Shown here: positions 1 through 11,147 of the stretch, in pieces
Numbering within the stretch: position 1 is the first letter of the stretch
Layout: the number at the start of each line of letters is the position of its first letter
Assembly (NCBI GenBank): GCA_944472135.2
Contig: OX235262.1
Span: 42,583,804 to 42,647,803 of the forward strand
Origin: Trichobilharzia regenti
Lineage: Eukaryota; Platyhelminthes; Trematoda; Strigeidida; Schistosomatidae
DNA: 64,000 nt
Direction: 5' to 3'
Notes under the pieces: generated by a model
What the model was told of the DNA's origin: nothing
Database searches by the model: none
The model's input: the letters and a program-made list of their open reading frames with translations, nothing else
Program-made: the position numbers and the translations under genes

Positions 1-980
1 ACTACAAACCAAACTGAAGGTGTTTACATGAACAGAAGAAATTAAAGTTTTTTTGAATAATGCATGTATAATTGAAATTGTAGAGAGAATGACACCAAAG
101 TCTTTCTCAAGATATGCATTTTCATTGCAGCTGAATACACATCAATCATCCACAATGGAGTAAAAAGACGCTAGACTAATACAGCTTTAGTAACTTTCGA
201 TATTAGACGATCGATCGTGACTGTCATGTAAAGTTGCAAATCACATTTGTGCTTTAAAGCATAAGTTAGCAAGAAATACCTAAAACTTCTATGGTAGCCA
301 TTTTCGCTCAGACATTCAAAGCCGCTTTTGCCTACTGCTGCAACCAGGGATTTTACTATGGAGCTAATTGCTCCAGCGGTTGCACCTATAAAGACTTGTT
401 GCATAAACCATGTTATGTGTCAAGTTCTAAATTGTTCCAGCTACATGCTGTCGGAATTTGATTTCGAAGTATTTCTCCCCACAAAATAGAATATTTCCCT
501 TCACATCTGATGAAAAGAAAACCATAGGTGAGCTACAGCTATGATAAATTAAGGATTGCATGTAAGTTTTTGCAGTAATAAGTAACCATGACAACGTGAC
601 AGAAATTTAACTCATGTAATCTGATTTCCATACTGGTCGGGGGAAAGTGATGAACACTTACAGGTGGAAAACAGGTTTAAAATAGTTTATATATACATAT
701 AAAGGTTGAAGCTAGACGAATCTTTTTGACCAGCTATTCAACTCGGTTTTGCATTCTTGTGTTTACAGTAAATGGGTGAGAAAGTTCCAGAACTACTTCC
801 GGTCAAGAGTCAGATTAATTAAATTGCAAATAGTGATCAAAATGTGATGATAACTAACTGGAAGTCGTAACCAGTAGGGTGAAGCAGGCCGGATGTGACA
901 ACAAATACTCACCGAAGACATTGGCTAGCGGTTGCGTTATATCGTGAATTGGCAGAAGTTGGAATTCAAGGACCATTGGG
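1..980. other. No recognised feature
   Basis: I see no recognisable coding segment, repeat head or inverted repeat here. The short open frames have no family resemblance and look like chance ORFs in AT-rich DNA. Confidence 0.5.
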
Positions 981-984
981 TTGG

Positions 985-1180
985 GTCCCAGTGGCTTAAT
1001 GGTATACGAGCTGGTCTTGTAACCAGAAGGCCCTGGGTTCGAATCCTGGCGGTGAGTGCGTACTGATGAAGAGTCCCAAACTGGGACGATGCAGCTATCC
1101 AGTACTCCTAGGTTTTCCACTGGTTCTCTAACCAATGTCGGTTAATGATGAAATCCTGTAACCAATCAACCAAATCCCTA
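985..1180 (+). mobile_element. tRNA-headed SINE with decayed hammerhead fold
   Basis: The 5' head resembles a tRNA: an A-box-like stretch near 991-1003 (GTGGCTTAATGG), an anticodon-arm-like segment around 1011-1026 whose loop would read TGT (Thr-like), and a clear B box GGTTCGAATCC at 1036-1046. Downstream, 1060-1105 folds like a hammerhead ribozyme. Stem I is GTACTG (1060-1065) with CAGTAC (1100-1105), and stem II is GTCCC (1073-1077) with GGGAC (1083-1087). The core is damaged: the expected CTGANGA reads ATGAAGA and GAAA reads GATG. It is therefore a relic SINE of the hammerhead-bearing schistosome type, not a tRNA gene, because tail sequence follows the head without a normal acceptor stem. 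Related copies lie at 5757-5985 and 6190-6345. Confidence 0.75.
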
Positions 1181-1403
1181 CAGACCAATACATGAATAAC
1201 AGAAAGGTCGGATAGAAATGTATTAATGATAAAACAGACAGGAAGTTAGTATTAAAGACGTAAAAATGACAGAAATAAACAGAAAGAGTGTATAAGAAGC
1301 TAATAGGATAATTACTGTTGAATGAGTAGACTTTTGATGACCTCCATGGTAAAGACGAATGTTGGAAGTTTTTCCTTTAAATACACAGTACATACTGTAA
1401 CAT

Positions 1404-1610
1404 TTAGATTGCTAGTGCATCATCTGTGTCCAGATGCCTTGATCTCTCTTTCTTTGAAAGGTTTGATAGTATCTTGTGTGTGACTTTGGATGGCACTGGA
1501 TTTCCCGAGTTCACCAGATATTCTATTACCAAACTATATACACATCTGTGTACCCCCTTTGCTAGCCAGCCTGGGTAGCGTTCCTGGGAGAATTCTACAG
1601 GCGAAAGCAT
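1404..1610 (-). pseudogene. Penelope-like element, C-terminal endonuclease remnant
   Basis: The minus-strand frame reads like the end of a Penelope-like element polyprotein, just after the GIY-YIG core. It contains the order ERYPGWLAKG, then a segment of the HLVNSGH type (here YLVNSGNP), then HLDTDDALAI, which matches the usual HLDTAEALAI. Only about 68 residues remain and the upstream reverse transcriptase is missing, so this is a truncated relic. The family assignment comes from recalled motif order; no search was run. Confidence 0.65.
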
Positions 1611-1639
1611 AGTAAGGCCTGTGTACTCAGCTCAATACG

Positions 1640-2815
1640 AGCTAGTGAGCCGGTGTATACATAGCGTAGTGGCCCAATGGGACAGTTTGTATTAGTGTAA
1701 GGCATGAAACTAATAACTTACTACGAAACAAAGGGTGTCAGCAGTATGGCTCTAAATGATCTTAAATACAGGACTTCACTAGTTCAGAAAACAAGTCTTT
1801 CCTGTTGCTTGTTTACACCTTATTTCTTAAACCTCTTTTTTTTGTAAAAACAAAAATACATCTTTTTTTTCCATCCCTTAATTTAAATTTGCCTAACTAA
1901 GAACTATTGGTTTTCTTTTCGAAAAGAATGTGGTTATTCGTAGTTAACAAATAAATTATGTAATATTGGCCAATTATGGTCATTTTGACTCTGTCACATG
2001 AATCCAACATATGATGGTTTTACCATCACGATTTCACTTTCTTTCTTGAAAATATAATTTGAACAAGTTCTGAAAACTTAGCAAAACTAAAACAAGCGAT
2101 TCATCATCCTTCTACAGTAAAAGTAAATTTAATTTTAAAACTTGCCCCACCTGTGTTATTGTTTTGAACAACATTGTCGGCACTGGAGTGTAGCTTTCTC
2201 CAAAAACTGAATACAGGCAATCACAAGAAAGTTTCACGCTTCCCAAGTAACCTGAAGGTCACTGATTTGGACCCTATTTGAATCATTACTGCCTATGCCT
2301 GAATAGCTACGAAATAGCTGCCTGATATTATCTAGTCCACAACAGCCCTCTAAATGACGTCAGTTAGTGAGGAAATTCGCCTTAGAATCAATAAAACTAC
2401 CACAAACTCATCATTTGAAATTAGAAGTACTTCTTTTTAGTTTCATGTAGGTAACAGGTGAATATTCACCTTTAGAAGAACAAACAGTGACAGATGAAAG
2501 CATTTTGTCAAAGCTCAATACACACAGATGCATATTATTTATTATCAGAAGTCAAATAAATTATATTTAACTAAACAAAAAAAATTAAGGATTTTAGATG
2601 AACATAAGGGAGACAGAAATGAAGACACCATATCTGTTAACAACGGGGGAAATCTAAGTGGAAATTGCCTCTTTCACTTAAATGGCCTAGGTGACACAAG
2701 TTCAGGAGCATTCAACCCACACAAAGATTTCAAACTCTGCCGTTCAGGAGTGGATAATGAAGGCGGGTGTTCATGACTCACGAATCAGTGTGGATATCCC
2801 CAGCAAGTAACACTA
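1640..2815. other. No recognised feature
   Basis: AT-rich sequence without a supportable gene. A short plus-strand frame at 2528-2776 has no recognised motif. Confidence 0.45.
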
Positions 2816-2819
2816 TGAG

Positions 2820-3190
2820 AAACATCCGAATTTTCAGCATTAATTTCAGGTTAATACTTTTATGTGGTTCAGAGACTTCGCACAAAGTGGCTAATAATTC
2901 ATAAGTATATACTGAAGAAAATAAAAATGGGCTAGACATACGCTTAGCAGACTGTTCAGTAACATCATGAGGCAGGCGATCGAGTAGAACCCGAATGAAA
3001 AGCGGATAGTCGGGCAGTGGAAGGTGACATGGAAAAGAACATACCAGGAAGAAATGTAAGCTTATCATCCCTCGCTAAATATGGTAATGCAGAGTGGAGT
3101 GTAATGGAGACGTGCTAATGATATCATTTTATATTCCACTCGGAACACAAGGATTAAATAATAATATTAGCAATAATTATAATAAAAGAA
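2820..3190 (+). mobile_element. RTE-type LINE 3' end remnant
   Basis: Plus-strand translation, with stops and a frameshift, shows the conserved tail of RTE-like ORFs: a WARHTLSR..SNIMRQAIE segment, an NPNEKR segment and a VTWKRTYQEEM segment. These follow the usual WIGHTLRK..TRQAL, NPEGKRKRGRP and TWRRE order. It is followed near 3135-3190 by a 'ccactcggaacacaagg' tail and an AAT-rich 3' end, as in the other RTE ends in this window (4222-4280, 18480-18510, 24785-24840). It is decayed and 5'-truncated. Confidence 0.6.
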
Positions 3191-3461
3191 AGTATTATAG
3201 AAGTATGTACAAACAAATATTAGAAATGCCCATTAAAATTTTCAAAATAATGGATACTGAACAAAGAGTACTCTTCGATAAATTCATCATCAGGCTCCAC
3301 ATTCATGCATACATTATAGTGAATGAATGAATTAGTGTTATGAACGACATTAATGCTGTTTAAATAACATAGAATCAATAATGTTGATAGATTACAGCTG
3401 AATCGCATCAACATAAAATAACCTGAATGTCAGAAGAATTGGGAAAGATAATAGTACAAAT

Positions 3462-3785
3462 TCATGAATTTATAGTTTCTACTGAAGGCCAGGGCAGTAG
3501 TAGGGGCTGGACTTGCTTCTTTTGGACACAGAGCGCTGGTTGTTTGAGGCGAATCGCAATAGCCTCTGCTGTTTGGAGACTGCGGTGCTTCGATGTTTTT
3601 GGCGATTTATTTGGCACCCGGTATAATGTAGAGAAGGATTCATCTACGCAGGCTTTGTGGCCGGTTTGCACCAGGTGTTCGAATATCGAGCTGTTAATAG
3701 TTTTCACGACACCCTTACTTAGCCATGTTGGGAGATGTTCTCGAGCACGAAAAATCAAGTTCCAGAAAACCATAGAACTCAAGTT
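3462..3785 (-). pseudogene. Penelope-like element C-terminal remnant
   Basis: A 106-residue minus-strand frame carries the post-GIY-YIG signature of Penelope-like elements: REHLPTWLSKG, FEHLVQTGHK, YRVPNK, HRSLQTAEAIAIRL and PALCVQKKQVQ. The frame is open through this block, but the reverse transcriptase and the GIY-YIG start are absent upstream, so the copy is 5'-truncated. It is the best preserved Penelope C-terminus in the window. Confidence 0.75.
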
Positions 3786-3794
3786 TCGAAGTCA

Positions 3795-4215
3795 TGTGAT
3801 TATAATTGATATGATTATGAACAATAAATTTTGTTAAAAACACTGTCATTCAGTAAATAATACTGTTTCACTGTGTGATATATCTAATAAACAAACTGAT
3901 ATGGGACTATTCACTCAGTGTTTCGCAGTAAGTTGGTAGTTTCATACGTGACACTTTTCTCATCGCATAAAATGTATGCCAAATACTTAGTCGTTCAACC
4001 GCATAGTCTTTTATAACCGCTTCTAGTTTCCTATTTGTCGTCGTTGGGGTAGTAGAATTTTCCAGATATCTGGAACAGGTGTTGAATCATTCCTTTCACA
4101 TGTATTTGCAGTTGATTTGATAAACAAAGCTTCCGTTATCAATCTCTTCCTCCACCCTGTCACATTCGATTTTAAAACTGTCATCTTATCCCACCCATCC
4201 AATAAATAGTATGGT
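3795..4215. other. No recognised feature
   Basis: No gene, repeat head or structure recognised. Confidence 0.45.
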
Positions 4216-4221
4216 TGTGTG

Positions 4222-4478
4222 TAATAATAATAATAATAATAATAATTTTTCCTTCACGTTCCCAGTGGAACATAGGGCTCCAAGCTAGTGGCTTGAAGTT
4301 TCCGTAGCCGTGTTTAATTTTTACAGGATGGGGTTGTCAGCCTCATGCCCAACCTTTCCTCTTTACCAGCATTATTTCTGGTTCAGTGAGGTAAAGGAGT
4401 GCGTCGGCCGGGGGTCGAACCCCGGACCATATGCATGGTCGGCGAGCGTCCTAACCGCTATACCCCCGACGCTGTGTG
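4222..4478 (-). mobile_element. tRNA-headed SINE with AAT tail
   Basis: On the minus strand a tRNA-like head starts near 4478. An A-box-like TATAGCGGTTAGGACGC is followed by a CCATGCATATGG hairpin and a B-box GGGGTTCGACCCC (complement at about 4410-4423). The body runs through a segment ending 'ccactgggaacgtgaagg' and finishes in an AAT microsatellite at 4222-4246. A close copy on the plus strand interrupts a gag ORF at 53926-54157, which fixes the element's extent. Confidence 0.8.
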
Positions 4479-4949
4479 TAACTGTATGTAATGCTATAGC
4501 TGAACTATTCTCTAGATTTCTTATCTTATTCAAGTCAACCAATCTAGATTTTGCTAAGTTTTTATTCTCGGCTAGTCTGACTGTCCCTGTTCAACTACTC
4601 TCACGTATGTAATTGACCTGACAATCATTGTAGGCAGAGTATAAGATAAACTAATTTGTTTTGTTTTATTAGCTCCACTGGCGGGATCCTTTAACCGACA
4701 AAGCTTCTTTCTAATTGAGCTTTTGGGTGGTTTGAATGCCAGTCACTTTTATTCCTGCCTGCAATGTTAAGACTTCTGCCTGAGGTTTCTGAGGTCCCTT
4801 CTTTGTATGGAATTACTACTGATGATTTCGATTCCTTATCGTTGGTGTTGTCTAGCTCATGTTTGACATGCATGTCGTCATTAATGTTATTATTATGTAT
4901 ATAGGGAAATGTAAAAATAAAATAAGTAATAATAGTAGTAGTGATAGTG

Positions 4950-5645
4950 ATAATAATAATAATAACAGTGGTTTTATTTCAAACAGTATTGTTTATACAT
5001 TTTGGAAATTTTAGCATGTTATAGATTATTGAATCTAATGTTCTCTTGACATAACATGGTAAGGGGAAAGCAAAAATTAACTGTTAATACAGAGCTTAAA
5101 TGATGTTTACACCTATGAGAAAATAGGCAAAAAAAAGTAGTGCGAGGATTACAAATCTAAGAATAATAACAGTAAAGCTTTGTGGAATAAGGATAGAGAA
5201 AACTGTTTATTTACCAGTGCAAATAAAGTTAGTCAGTTTGTGCCCGACACTATTTTCATCTCATAAACTACGTGCTAAATAAGGTACCGTGTAATTTCTA
5301 TACTTAAACGTGAAGCCATAAAGTCTTCTGAAGTGACTTCTTGTTTTATGTGAGAATACGCAAGGTAAAAGCTGCAGGTAAAGTGGTTGCTCACAGTCTG
5401 ACGAAATCCCTTTAGCAAATTTGTTGTATGAAATCAAGTGACTTTCGATGATATGACTCAATGGGATACCACTCACCCTAGTGACCGTCTTCAGGGTCCT
5501 GAGAAGTATGACAAAGTCTTTTTTAAGCAACCCAGGAAATAATAAGCGCGAACAGTAAAAAAGAATAGGTAAGATGCAAGAGTTAATAAAATGTAAAATT
5601 AGGGGGAGTTGAGTTATGCCTGAGTGCCTTAACTTCCTGATGTAA
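4950..5645 (-). mobile_element. 5'-truncated CR1/Jockey-type LINE fragment
   Basis: The minus-strand frame at 5261-5530 closely matches the C-terminus of the intact LINE ORF at 58298-61306. Shared blocks are LLKKD, LKTV.RVSG, SYNKFAKGI, QPLYLQL and YLARSL against YLARIL. DNA similarity to that LINE's 3' region continues on both sides (for example the 'gttgagttat' segment near 5605 and the 'tggtaaggggaaa' segment near 5057). Only the last quarter remains. Confidence 0.8.
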
Positions 5646-5649
5646 ATAC

Positions 5650-5755
5650 GATCAGGTTGACAAACTTCGGAAATAAGTCCACTGCTATGGGATCAAATTT
5701 GTTATTTGCAAACTGCATAATTTCAGATAACAAATAATTATAGTTTTTTTCTTCA
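5650..5755. other. Unassigned spacer between LINE and SINE
   Basis: No similarity to the flanking elements is apparent. Confidence 0.3.
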
Positions 5756-5756
5756 G

Positions 5757-5985
5757 TTGGTCTGTAAGGGTTAGTTATGTTTTTACGAACTGATCGAGGA
5801 CTGATATCTGTTAGAGAGCCATTGAAAACCTGCACGGAGTAATGGACAGCCGTTTCCCTCTAGTTTGGGGATCATCGGCAGAACCCACCCACCGGCGTTC
5901 GAACCCAGAACTTTACGGTTACAAGGTAAGCTCGTATACCATTCAGCCACAGAGACCTGAATCACTAGCTCATGAATTCTAACTT
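5757..5985 (-). mobile_element. tRNA-headed SINE with partial hammerhead
   Basis: The minus strand reads a tRNA-like head ending about 5985 (GTGGCTGAATGGTATACGAG, then a B-box-like GGGTTCGAACG), followed by a decayed hammerhead region that still shows GGGAAACGGCTGTC, i.e. the GAAA, stem III and GUC cleavage triplet. The CTGANGA core is altered. It belongs to the same family as the copy at 985-1180. Confidence 0.65.
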
Positions 5986-6120
5986 CTACCAATTCGTCAT
6001 TTAGCACTACCCCCACTAATGTCATCAGTGGGACATCCATCCTCAACATGACAGAATGGACCTCACTGGTCATGACTTCTCACTAGAGCTCCAGGAAACT
6101 CCATCAGATTAATTTACTAT

Positions 6121-6345
6121 GGTTGGTTTGTAAGGGTTGGTTTTGTTTTACGAGTTGATCACGGATTGATATCAGTTAGAGAACCACTAAAAACCAGGGA
6201 GCTTGGCTTCTAACCGGAAGGTCCTGGATTCACACCCCCAGTGGATGTATACTACCGATAATTCCCAAACTAGGATGCAACAACTGTCCATTACTCCCTG
6301 GTTTTCAATGCTTGTCTAACTGATATCAATCCGTAATCAACTCAT
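6121..6345 (+). repeat. SINE-derived inverted repeat
   Basis: The segment near 6151-6200 is the inverted counterpart of 6293-6343 (GATATCAGTTAG against CTAACTGATATC and flanking bases). Both arms derive from the 3' part of the SINE family at 985 and 5757. Between them lies a truncated SINE head with the anticodon-arm and B-box region (around 6190-6235) and a badly decayed hammerhead. It probably arose from two oppositely oriented SINE insertions. Confidence 0.55.
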
Positions 6346-6816
6346 TATAGTTTTCTTTGGAGGCTAAAAGCCACAATAATTAACTTGTCAGCTCATTCTG
6401 ATAATTTATGTTCCATATTGATTCTCATTCTTAAATAGCAGTCATAGTATGTATATGTAATTAGCAAAACCTACGCATTCATTTCTAAATTAAAAGTTAT
6501 TTCTCACACTTTTAATTTGTGAATAAGTAAAGTCCATATCGCAGTCAGTATGTTTCACTCGAGCATTTACAAGCATTTGCGATTTCATACATTCAGTTCC
6601 CTTGATAAATTTCCATAAAGAAAAGGAAGACAATTTGTCATACTACTTACAAATATTTAGTAGACTGCACTGCTCGATAAAATGAATGCACTAACATCAG
6701 CACTTGTCGTGACACAAATATATTTAAACAGAGAGCAAATATTGGTGCAGAACAATATGGATCCATTTCATTTTGCTGGTTCCCTTTGGCTTTATATAGC
6801 TTGCACTTATCGATAA

Positions 6817-6905
6817 AAGCAGGTGGCACAATGGTTAGGACTCTCGCCAACCATGCACATGGTCCGAGGTTCGATCCCCTGCCGATGCACACCTGATATC
6901 TATGG
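6817..6905 (+). mobile_element. tRNA-headed SINE fragment
   Basis: There is a tRNA-like head with A-box-like GGCACAATGGTTAGGACTC and B-box GAGGTTCGATCCCC, and an ACCATGCACATGGT hairpin in the anticodon position. The downstream sequence differs from the other SINE families in this window, so the tail assignment is open. I do not call it a tRNA gene, since the acceptor stem does not pair convincingly. Confidence 0.55.
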
Positions 6906-7906
6906 TTGGCCTGCAAAATTTGGGCTACCGATATCCATGCTGAAAATTCCATACTTGTACCAAAAATACGGTGTGGAATCAAGCTGTAATCAAAAATAAA
7001 AAATAAAAAAACACAACTTTTCAAATACATATTTTTTTCGACAACACAAGAGGACGTACTTTATCTGAAACATGTAATGTATATGCGCAACACATTTCGC
7101 ATATTCTGATCACACGCGTACTTGTCATACACAGTTTTCAGAAGTCAAGAAGGCATGAATCCTTACAATACAGGTTAGATTGAGTACAGATCAAGGTCAC
7201 AAATAATGAGTAGCGAAATGGCGCAAAGGTGTGAGTAAGAAAGAAAAAACAAAGCAAAGAAGGAGTTGGAAATATTATGAAGTAAATTGATCCTTGGTTC
7301 TTAATTGGTTTAACAAGGCAGGTTTAAAGTAATAGCAAATAACTTTTGGACACATAAAACAGGTCTTTTTATGGCCAAGGCCTCAACGAATTCAAGAATG
7401 TAACCCAACCTTGTTCCCCATCTTTGGGCTTAAAGGCATCGTTGAAATAATGTCCGAAATGTGTGACGCAAGTACATTACACGTTTCAGATAAACTAGGT
7501 CTTCTTAATGTGTTGTCGAAATTCATTAAGGGAACCAGTTTCTGAAGAGAAGCCACTTTGTATTCGGAAAAACACAGTTTTTGCTCAGAAAAGTAATATC
7601 TCTTTCCAACGACTTCATTTGCAAGCTATCTGTATGGTCGTATTTATATTACGGAAAAACGCACTAAGTGGCACTAGAAATTCCTCAGTCAATATACATA
7701 TGATAAGAATAAAGATAATTAAAATGATGGAATTAATACCGCTGGTAAGTATATGATCTCATTAAATGTCTGCTTTTTATTTATTTACAAATGTACCGTT
7801 AGTAAAAACTATTTGTTATCTATGTAATTCTATCGACCTAAAGTGCATAAACATTCGAGTACCATCTAACTAGCTGAAGCATTCATTACTGAGATGCACG
7901 CTTAAT

Positions 7907-8269
7907 GTGCAGTTTAGATTTAATGATGTCATTTATAATCAAAGGGATGGATTCGCTATGGGGTCTCCATTAGGACCTCTCCTAGTGTATGTCTTCATGG
8001 TGAGCTTGGAGAGGGGTTCATTGAATGAAACAGTCTCGAGTTTGCATATGTATAAGCAATATATTGAGGATACCTTCATTATTTGTAACGACAGTTGTTC
8101 AACTCCCATGCTTCTTGAAATATTCAGTGGTTCTCACCCATCGATGCCTTTCATCATCCGAGCGGAGTTGAATTCCGTATGTCACTTCTTACATGTGATC
8201 TTAGACATAAAAGAAGACGGCACGTTAAAAAGTTCGAATTATCGAAAGCCAACGTCTACAGGGCGGTAG
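7907..8269 (+). pseudogene. Penelope-like reverse transcriptase fragment
   Basis: The 120-residue frame contains DGFAMGSPLGPLL (RT block with the MGSPLGP signature of Penelope-like elements) and, 30 residues later, YKQYIEDTFIICN in the position of the YVDDTF catalytic block. The second position of the catalytic pair reads E-D instead of D-D, so the active site is probably lost. The frame ends in a YRKPTSTG block, which is also characteristic. It starts with an in-frame ATG that is unlikely to be native, since upstream RT motifs are missing. Confidence 0.8.
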
Positions 8270-8359
8270 ACTAACTTCAACAGTTGGGTACCTCTAGGTA
8301 GGAAGAGAAATCTTATCCGTTCTCTATGATTCAGATTTCGAAAAACTTGCTGTATATAT

Positions 8360-8871
8360 GTGGTTGACATGAAACTAGATAACCTTCACACAGCTCTCTT
8401 AAATAATGGATATCCTAGAAGGTGTATCGACAGAAACATCAAGAAAGAAACCACTCTCAGCCAAATCACCGTGCCAAAGAAGATACTGTTTATGAATTTG
8501 GCGTTTGAAAGTGACGGCGTTGCTAAAGCCCCTAAAAGTCTTTTATCTAAATGCATCACACTGATTTTTATGTAGCTGACTTACCAGCCAAAATATGATT
8601 CGACAATGCGCTCATGTCCATCTCTATGTGCTTATACTCATTCACATTCTCCTGTGGAGTTGATTACATGGGATGTCGTAAGCGTGTTCTCCGTAAACGC
8701 GTAGCTGAACACTACCTGCTTTGGTCATTTGAAGGTGAGCATAGGACGACGCAGCCTTCAGTTTGTGAACACCTTCTACAGTCAGCTCATCCTTCAAAGT
8801 TATTTACAGGACCAAATCCAATCACTCCAGAAGTTCATGTTTTCTCCACTTATGCACAGCCGAAGCTCTAG
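8360..8871 (+). pseudogene. Penelope-like linker and GIY-YIG endonuclease remnant
   Basis: Two successive frames continue the element after the RT. The first (8360-8575) has the LLNNGYPRRCIDRNIK linker block. The second (8614-8871) has CGVDYMGCRKRVLRKRVAEH, a decayed GIY-YIG nuclease (usual form CGASYIGRT..L..R..EH), and then CEHLLQSAHPSK. Frame changes between pieces show it is a pseudogene. Confidence 0.7.
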
Positions 8872-9450
8872 CTATATATGAACGAAAACCTAAATTATGT
8901 GTTCAAAAAAGTTTTGTTAAACCCCTTTCTTTACGCTAGTCATAGTAATGCTCTCTTATTTTATTTCTATTTTACCACTTGAATTCATTCCACTTCACTA
9001 CATCTTAGCCATCTTTACTGTTATCATCATCGTACTGTTAATATTTTGTACAGCACTTGACCTACAGTTTTAAAATTCTTATACCACTTCACTTATATAA
9101 TAATCTTTAAAGGATTTTTAATTCATCCAATTCAACCCTACATCGTTTTAATTACCTTTATTCTTATCATATGTATACTGACTGAGCAATTTCTAGTGCC
9201 ACTTAATTCCTTCTTCCATAATATAAATACGACTGTACAGTCAGTTCGAAAATGAAGTCGTTGGAAAGAGATATTTCTTTTCTGAGAAAAACTGTTTTTC
9301 TTTACGAATTAATGGGTATATTCCCATATTTCTATAATTTCAAAATCAATGGTTTGGAAAAAGGATTGTTTTAAGACAGTCGTAATGAAACACGAACATA
9401 AGGCGGATAGCGTTATGTGAAGTTTTTAGCATATATACATTATAAGAGCG

Positions 9451-9800
9451 TGTAACAACAGAAGACAAGGGCCGGAAACAGATCGTTTTATTACGGAAAT
9501 CAGCACGTATTTATATATATTTCATGTACATTATTATAGCTTATTCAGATAGACAAACACAGTCTTCCGATTGGTTGTTTCTGGTTTCTCGGAAAGTTAA
9601 GCAGACAAACACAGTCTTCTGATTGGTTGTTTCGGGTTTCTTGGAAAGTGAGGCCATCTATCTACGAATCTTATTTGCCCACGTTAAGTCTGCTGTGATT
9701 GGTTGTTGAATCAGCCTTGTTCATATTTCCTCATGGCCAATATTAGTGACCTAGACATTGACGTAAATTAATGTCTACCAATTGGCCTGCTCTCACCACA
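9451..9800. mobile_element. Candidate solo LTR (350 bp, AGCG duplication)
   Basis: The segment begins TGTAACAACA, ends CTCACCACA and is bracketed by the 4-bp direct repeat AGCG (9447-9450 and 9801-9804). Inside are TATA-like AT runs and a direct repeat of about 52 bp (9551-9602 and 9603-9654). Each unit carries a GATTGGTTG motif (inverted CCAAT box), and a third such motif lies near 9698. TG..CA ends, a short duplication and promoter-like motifs fit a solo LTR, but there is no second copy here to confirm the ends. Confidence 0.5.
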
Positions 9801-10139
9801 AGCGAAGTATTTCGTAAAAGGATGAGCAATTTTGTTGCTAGGAGGGTGATTAGTCAGTGATAATTGCGTAATCAGAGGTAACAAAATACAGTGGTTGGAA
9901 CTCATAAGATTGGAAAATCAAAATTTGCTGTGTATGAAGTTACATAAAAAATGCTGATGTAATACAGTAGGTAGGATACAAAAGACAGAAAATTAAATCT
10001 AATATGAAAGTCAGGCGAAAAATGGGTTTAGATGAAATGAAATGACAAAGTCGGGAGACAAAGATTTACTAAGGTGAGTGTTGCAAGGTAACTGAAGTCA
10101 CATGACGGATTCCTTTAGAACATATAGGTCAGGTTTCAG

Positions 10140-11100
10140 GCTTTTTAATACGATAGCCACGGTAAACCAGAGAAGACTTGGCCTGTTTTGTCTGTCAATC
10201 ATTTTGACTGCTGTGTCCTGTGTTTATTAGGTGTTTGGCAGTTGACGAGTTTAAACTGTTTGGTCTCCTTAACTGAATGCTTTTTGGTACGTGTTTAAAA
10301 ACCTTTATATAGACCCGCCTTCCTGTTCTCCCAATGTACCTGCTCTCACATGAATTGATATATACAGTTTGAGGTGACATATGACAGTTGTTTGTTGATT
10401 TCTGGTTGTACTAACGAGCAGAATATGCGGACTAGCAAGACTATTTTTACTGCCCCTTATCTCCTGGTTAGTGTTGCCCCTAAACGCTTATTTATCATTC
10501 CTATATTATCACCACTGACTGTAATTATATCTGGATTTCTAAATTCTTCCTTGCCATGTGAATTGATGAAAGTCTGTGGGTAACCGTTTTTTTCCAGGCA
10601 TTTTTCAAGTTACATACATTCACCTTCAATTCATCTTCTGAACATTTTCCTTTTACCTTACAGAACAGCGTATTCGACAGTGTTCGCTTATCGCTGACTG
10701 AGAAGAAGATATTGAGAGAGAGAGAGAGAGACCACGACAAGTATCCATGCGATAAATTGATCTACCTAGTATTCCATGTTTCCTTCTCTCAAAGTCGATA
10801 TCCAGGAAGCTAATTAAATTCAAGTGTTGGTAAAGGGAGCAGATCAGCATGCTGAGAGGTGACATCTAAAGTTTTATGAAGCGGAACCTTTGCGAACAGG
10901 AAGGTCACATAGAAGAAGATCATATATTCATTACACACATTAATTTGCTAATCTTTTCAAAAAACTGGAAGGAATCCTTCAGAGTATGCTAAACCAAGAG
11001 TCGAACAGGTTTCAACTTTCTTGCTGACCAACAAGCAAGCCTGAGGAAGAGTGAATTCGTCATTGATAGTATGCGTGTCATCGAACAATTCTATCTTTGT
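10140..11100 (-). mobile_element. Degenerate Penelope-like element
   Basis: Three minus-strand pieces follow in the correct order. About 10870-10960 gives FFYVTFLFAKVPLHKTLDVT (RT block of the SLFTNVP type). At 10653-10865 there is LISFLDIDFERRKHG..GRSIYR (the LPFLDI..R..DG block). At 10195-10380 there is YIGRTGRRVY..VFKHVPK and AKHLINTGH (GIY-YIG nuclease and tail). Stops and frameshifts separate them, and a GA microsatellite (10714-10730) lies in the RT tail. The catalytic YVDD block is not seen between the first two pieces, which suggests an internal deletion. Confidence 0.65.
10714..10730. repeat. GA microsatellite
   Basis: A run of about eight GA units inside the Penelope-like remnant. 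Confidence 0.9.
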
Positions 11101-11147
11101 GTCTTTGGTAGTCCATATATATATATAAAATTAAAGCCTAATAGGTC

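Larger units (their letters stand above)
7562..9308 (+). mobile_element. Penelope-like element flanked by inverted repeats
   Basis: The interior encodes broken pieces of a Penelope-like reverse transcriptase and GIY-YIG endonuclease. Inverted repeats of about 170 bp bracket it: about 7562-7735 is the reverse complement of about 9138-9308, with the shared blocks ATATCTCTTTCCAACGACTT, AGTGGCACTAGAAATT and CATATGATAAGAATAAAG. Penelope-like elements are known to carry terminal repeats in direct or inverted order, so these could be the element's own ends. Divergence between the arms and several frameshifts show it is not active. Confidence 0.65.

Noticed and set aside
991..1050. tRNA-Thr gene
   Set aside because: The A and B boxes and anticodon arm fit, but no acceptor stem closes and a SINE body with a hammerhead relic follows; other copies share the same tail.
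6820..6895. tRNA gene
   Set aside because: A tRNA-like head without a convincing acceptor stem; it resembles the SINE heads elsewhere in the window.
9550..9655. CRISPR-like array
   Set aside because: Only two tandem units of 52 bp with no spacers; better explained as LTR promoter repeats in a eukaryotic genome.
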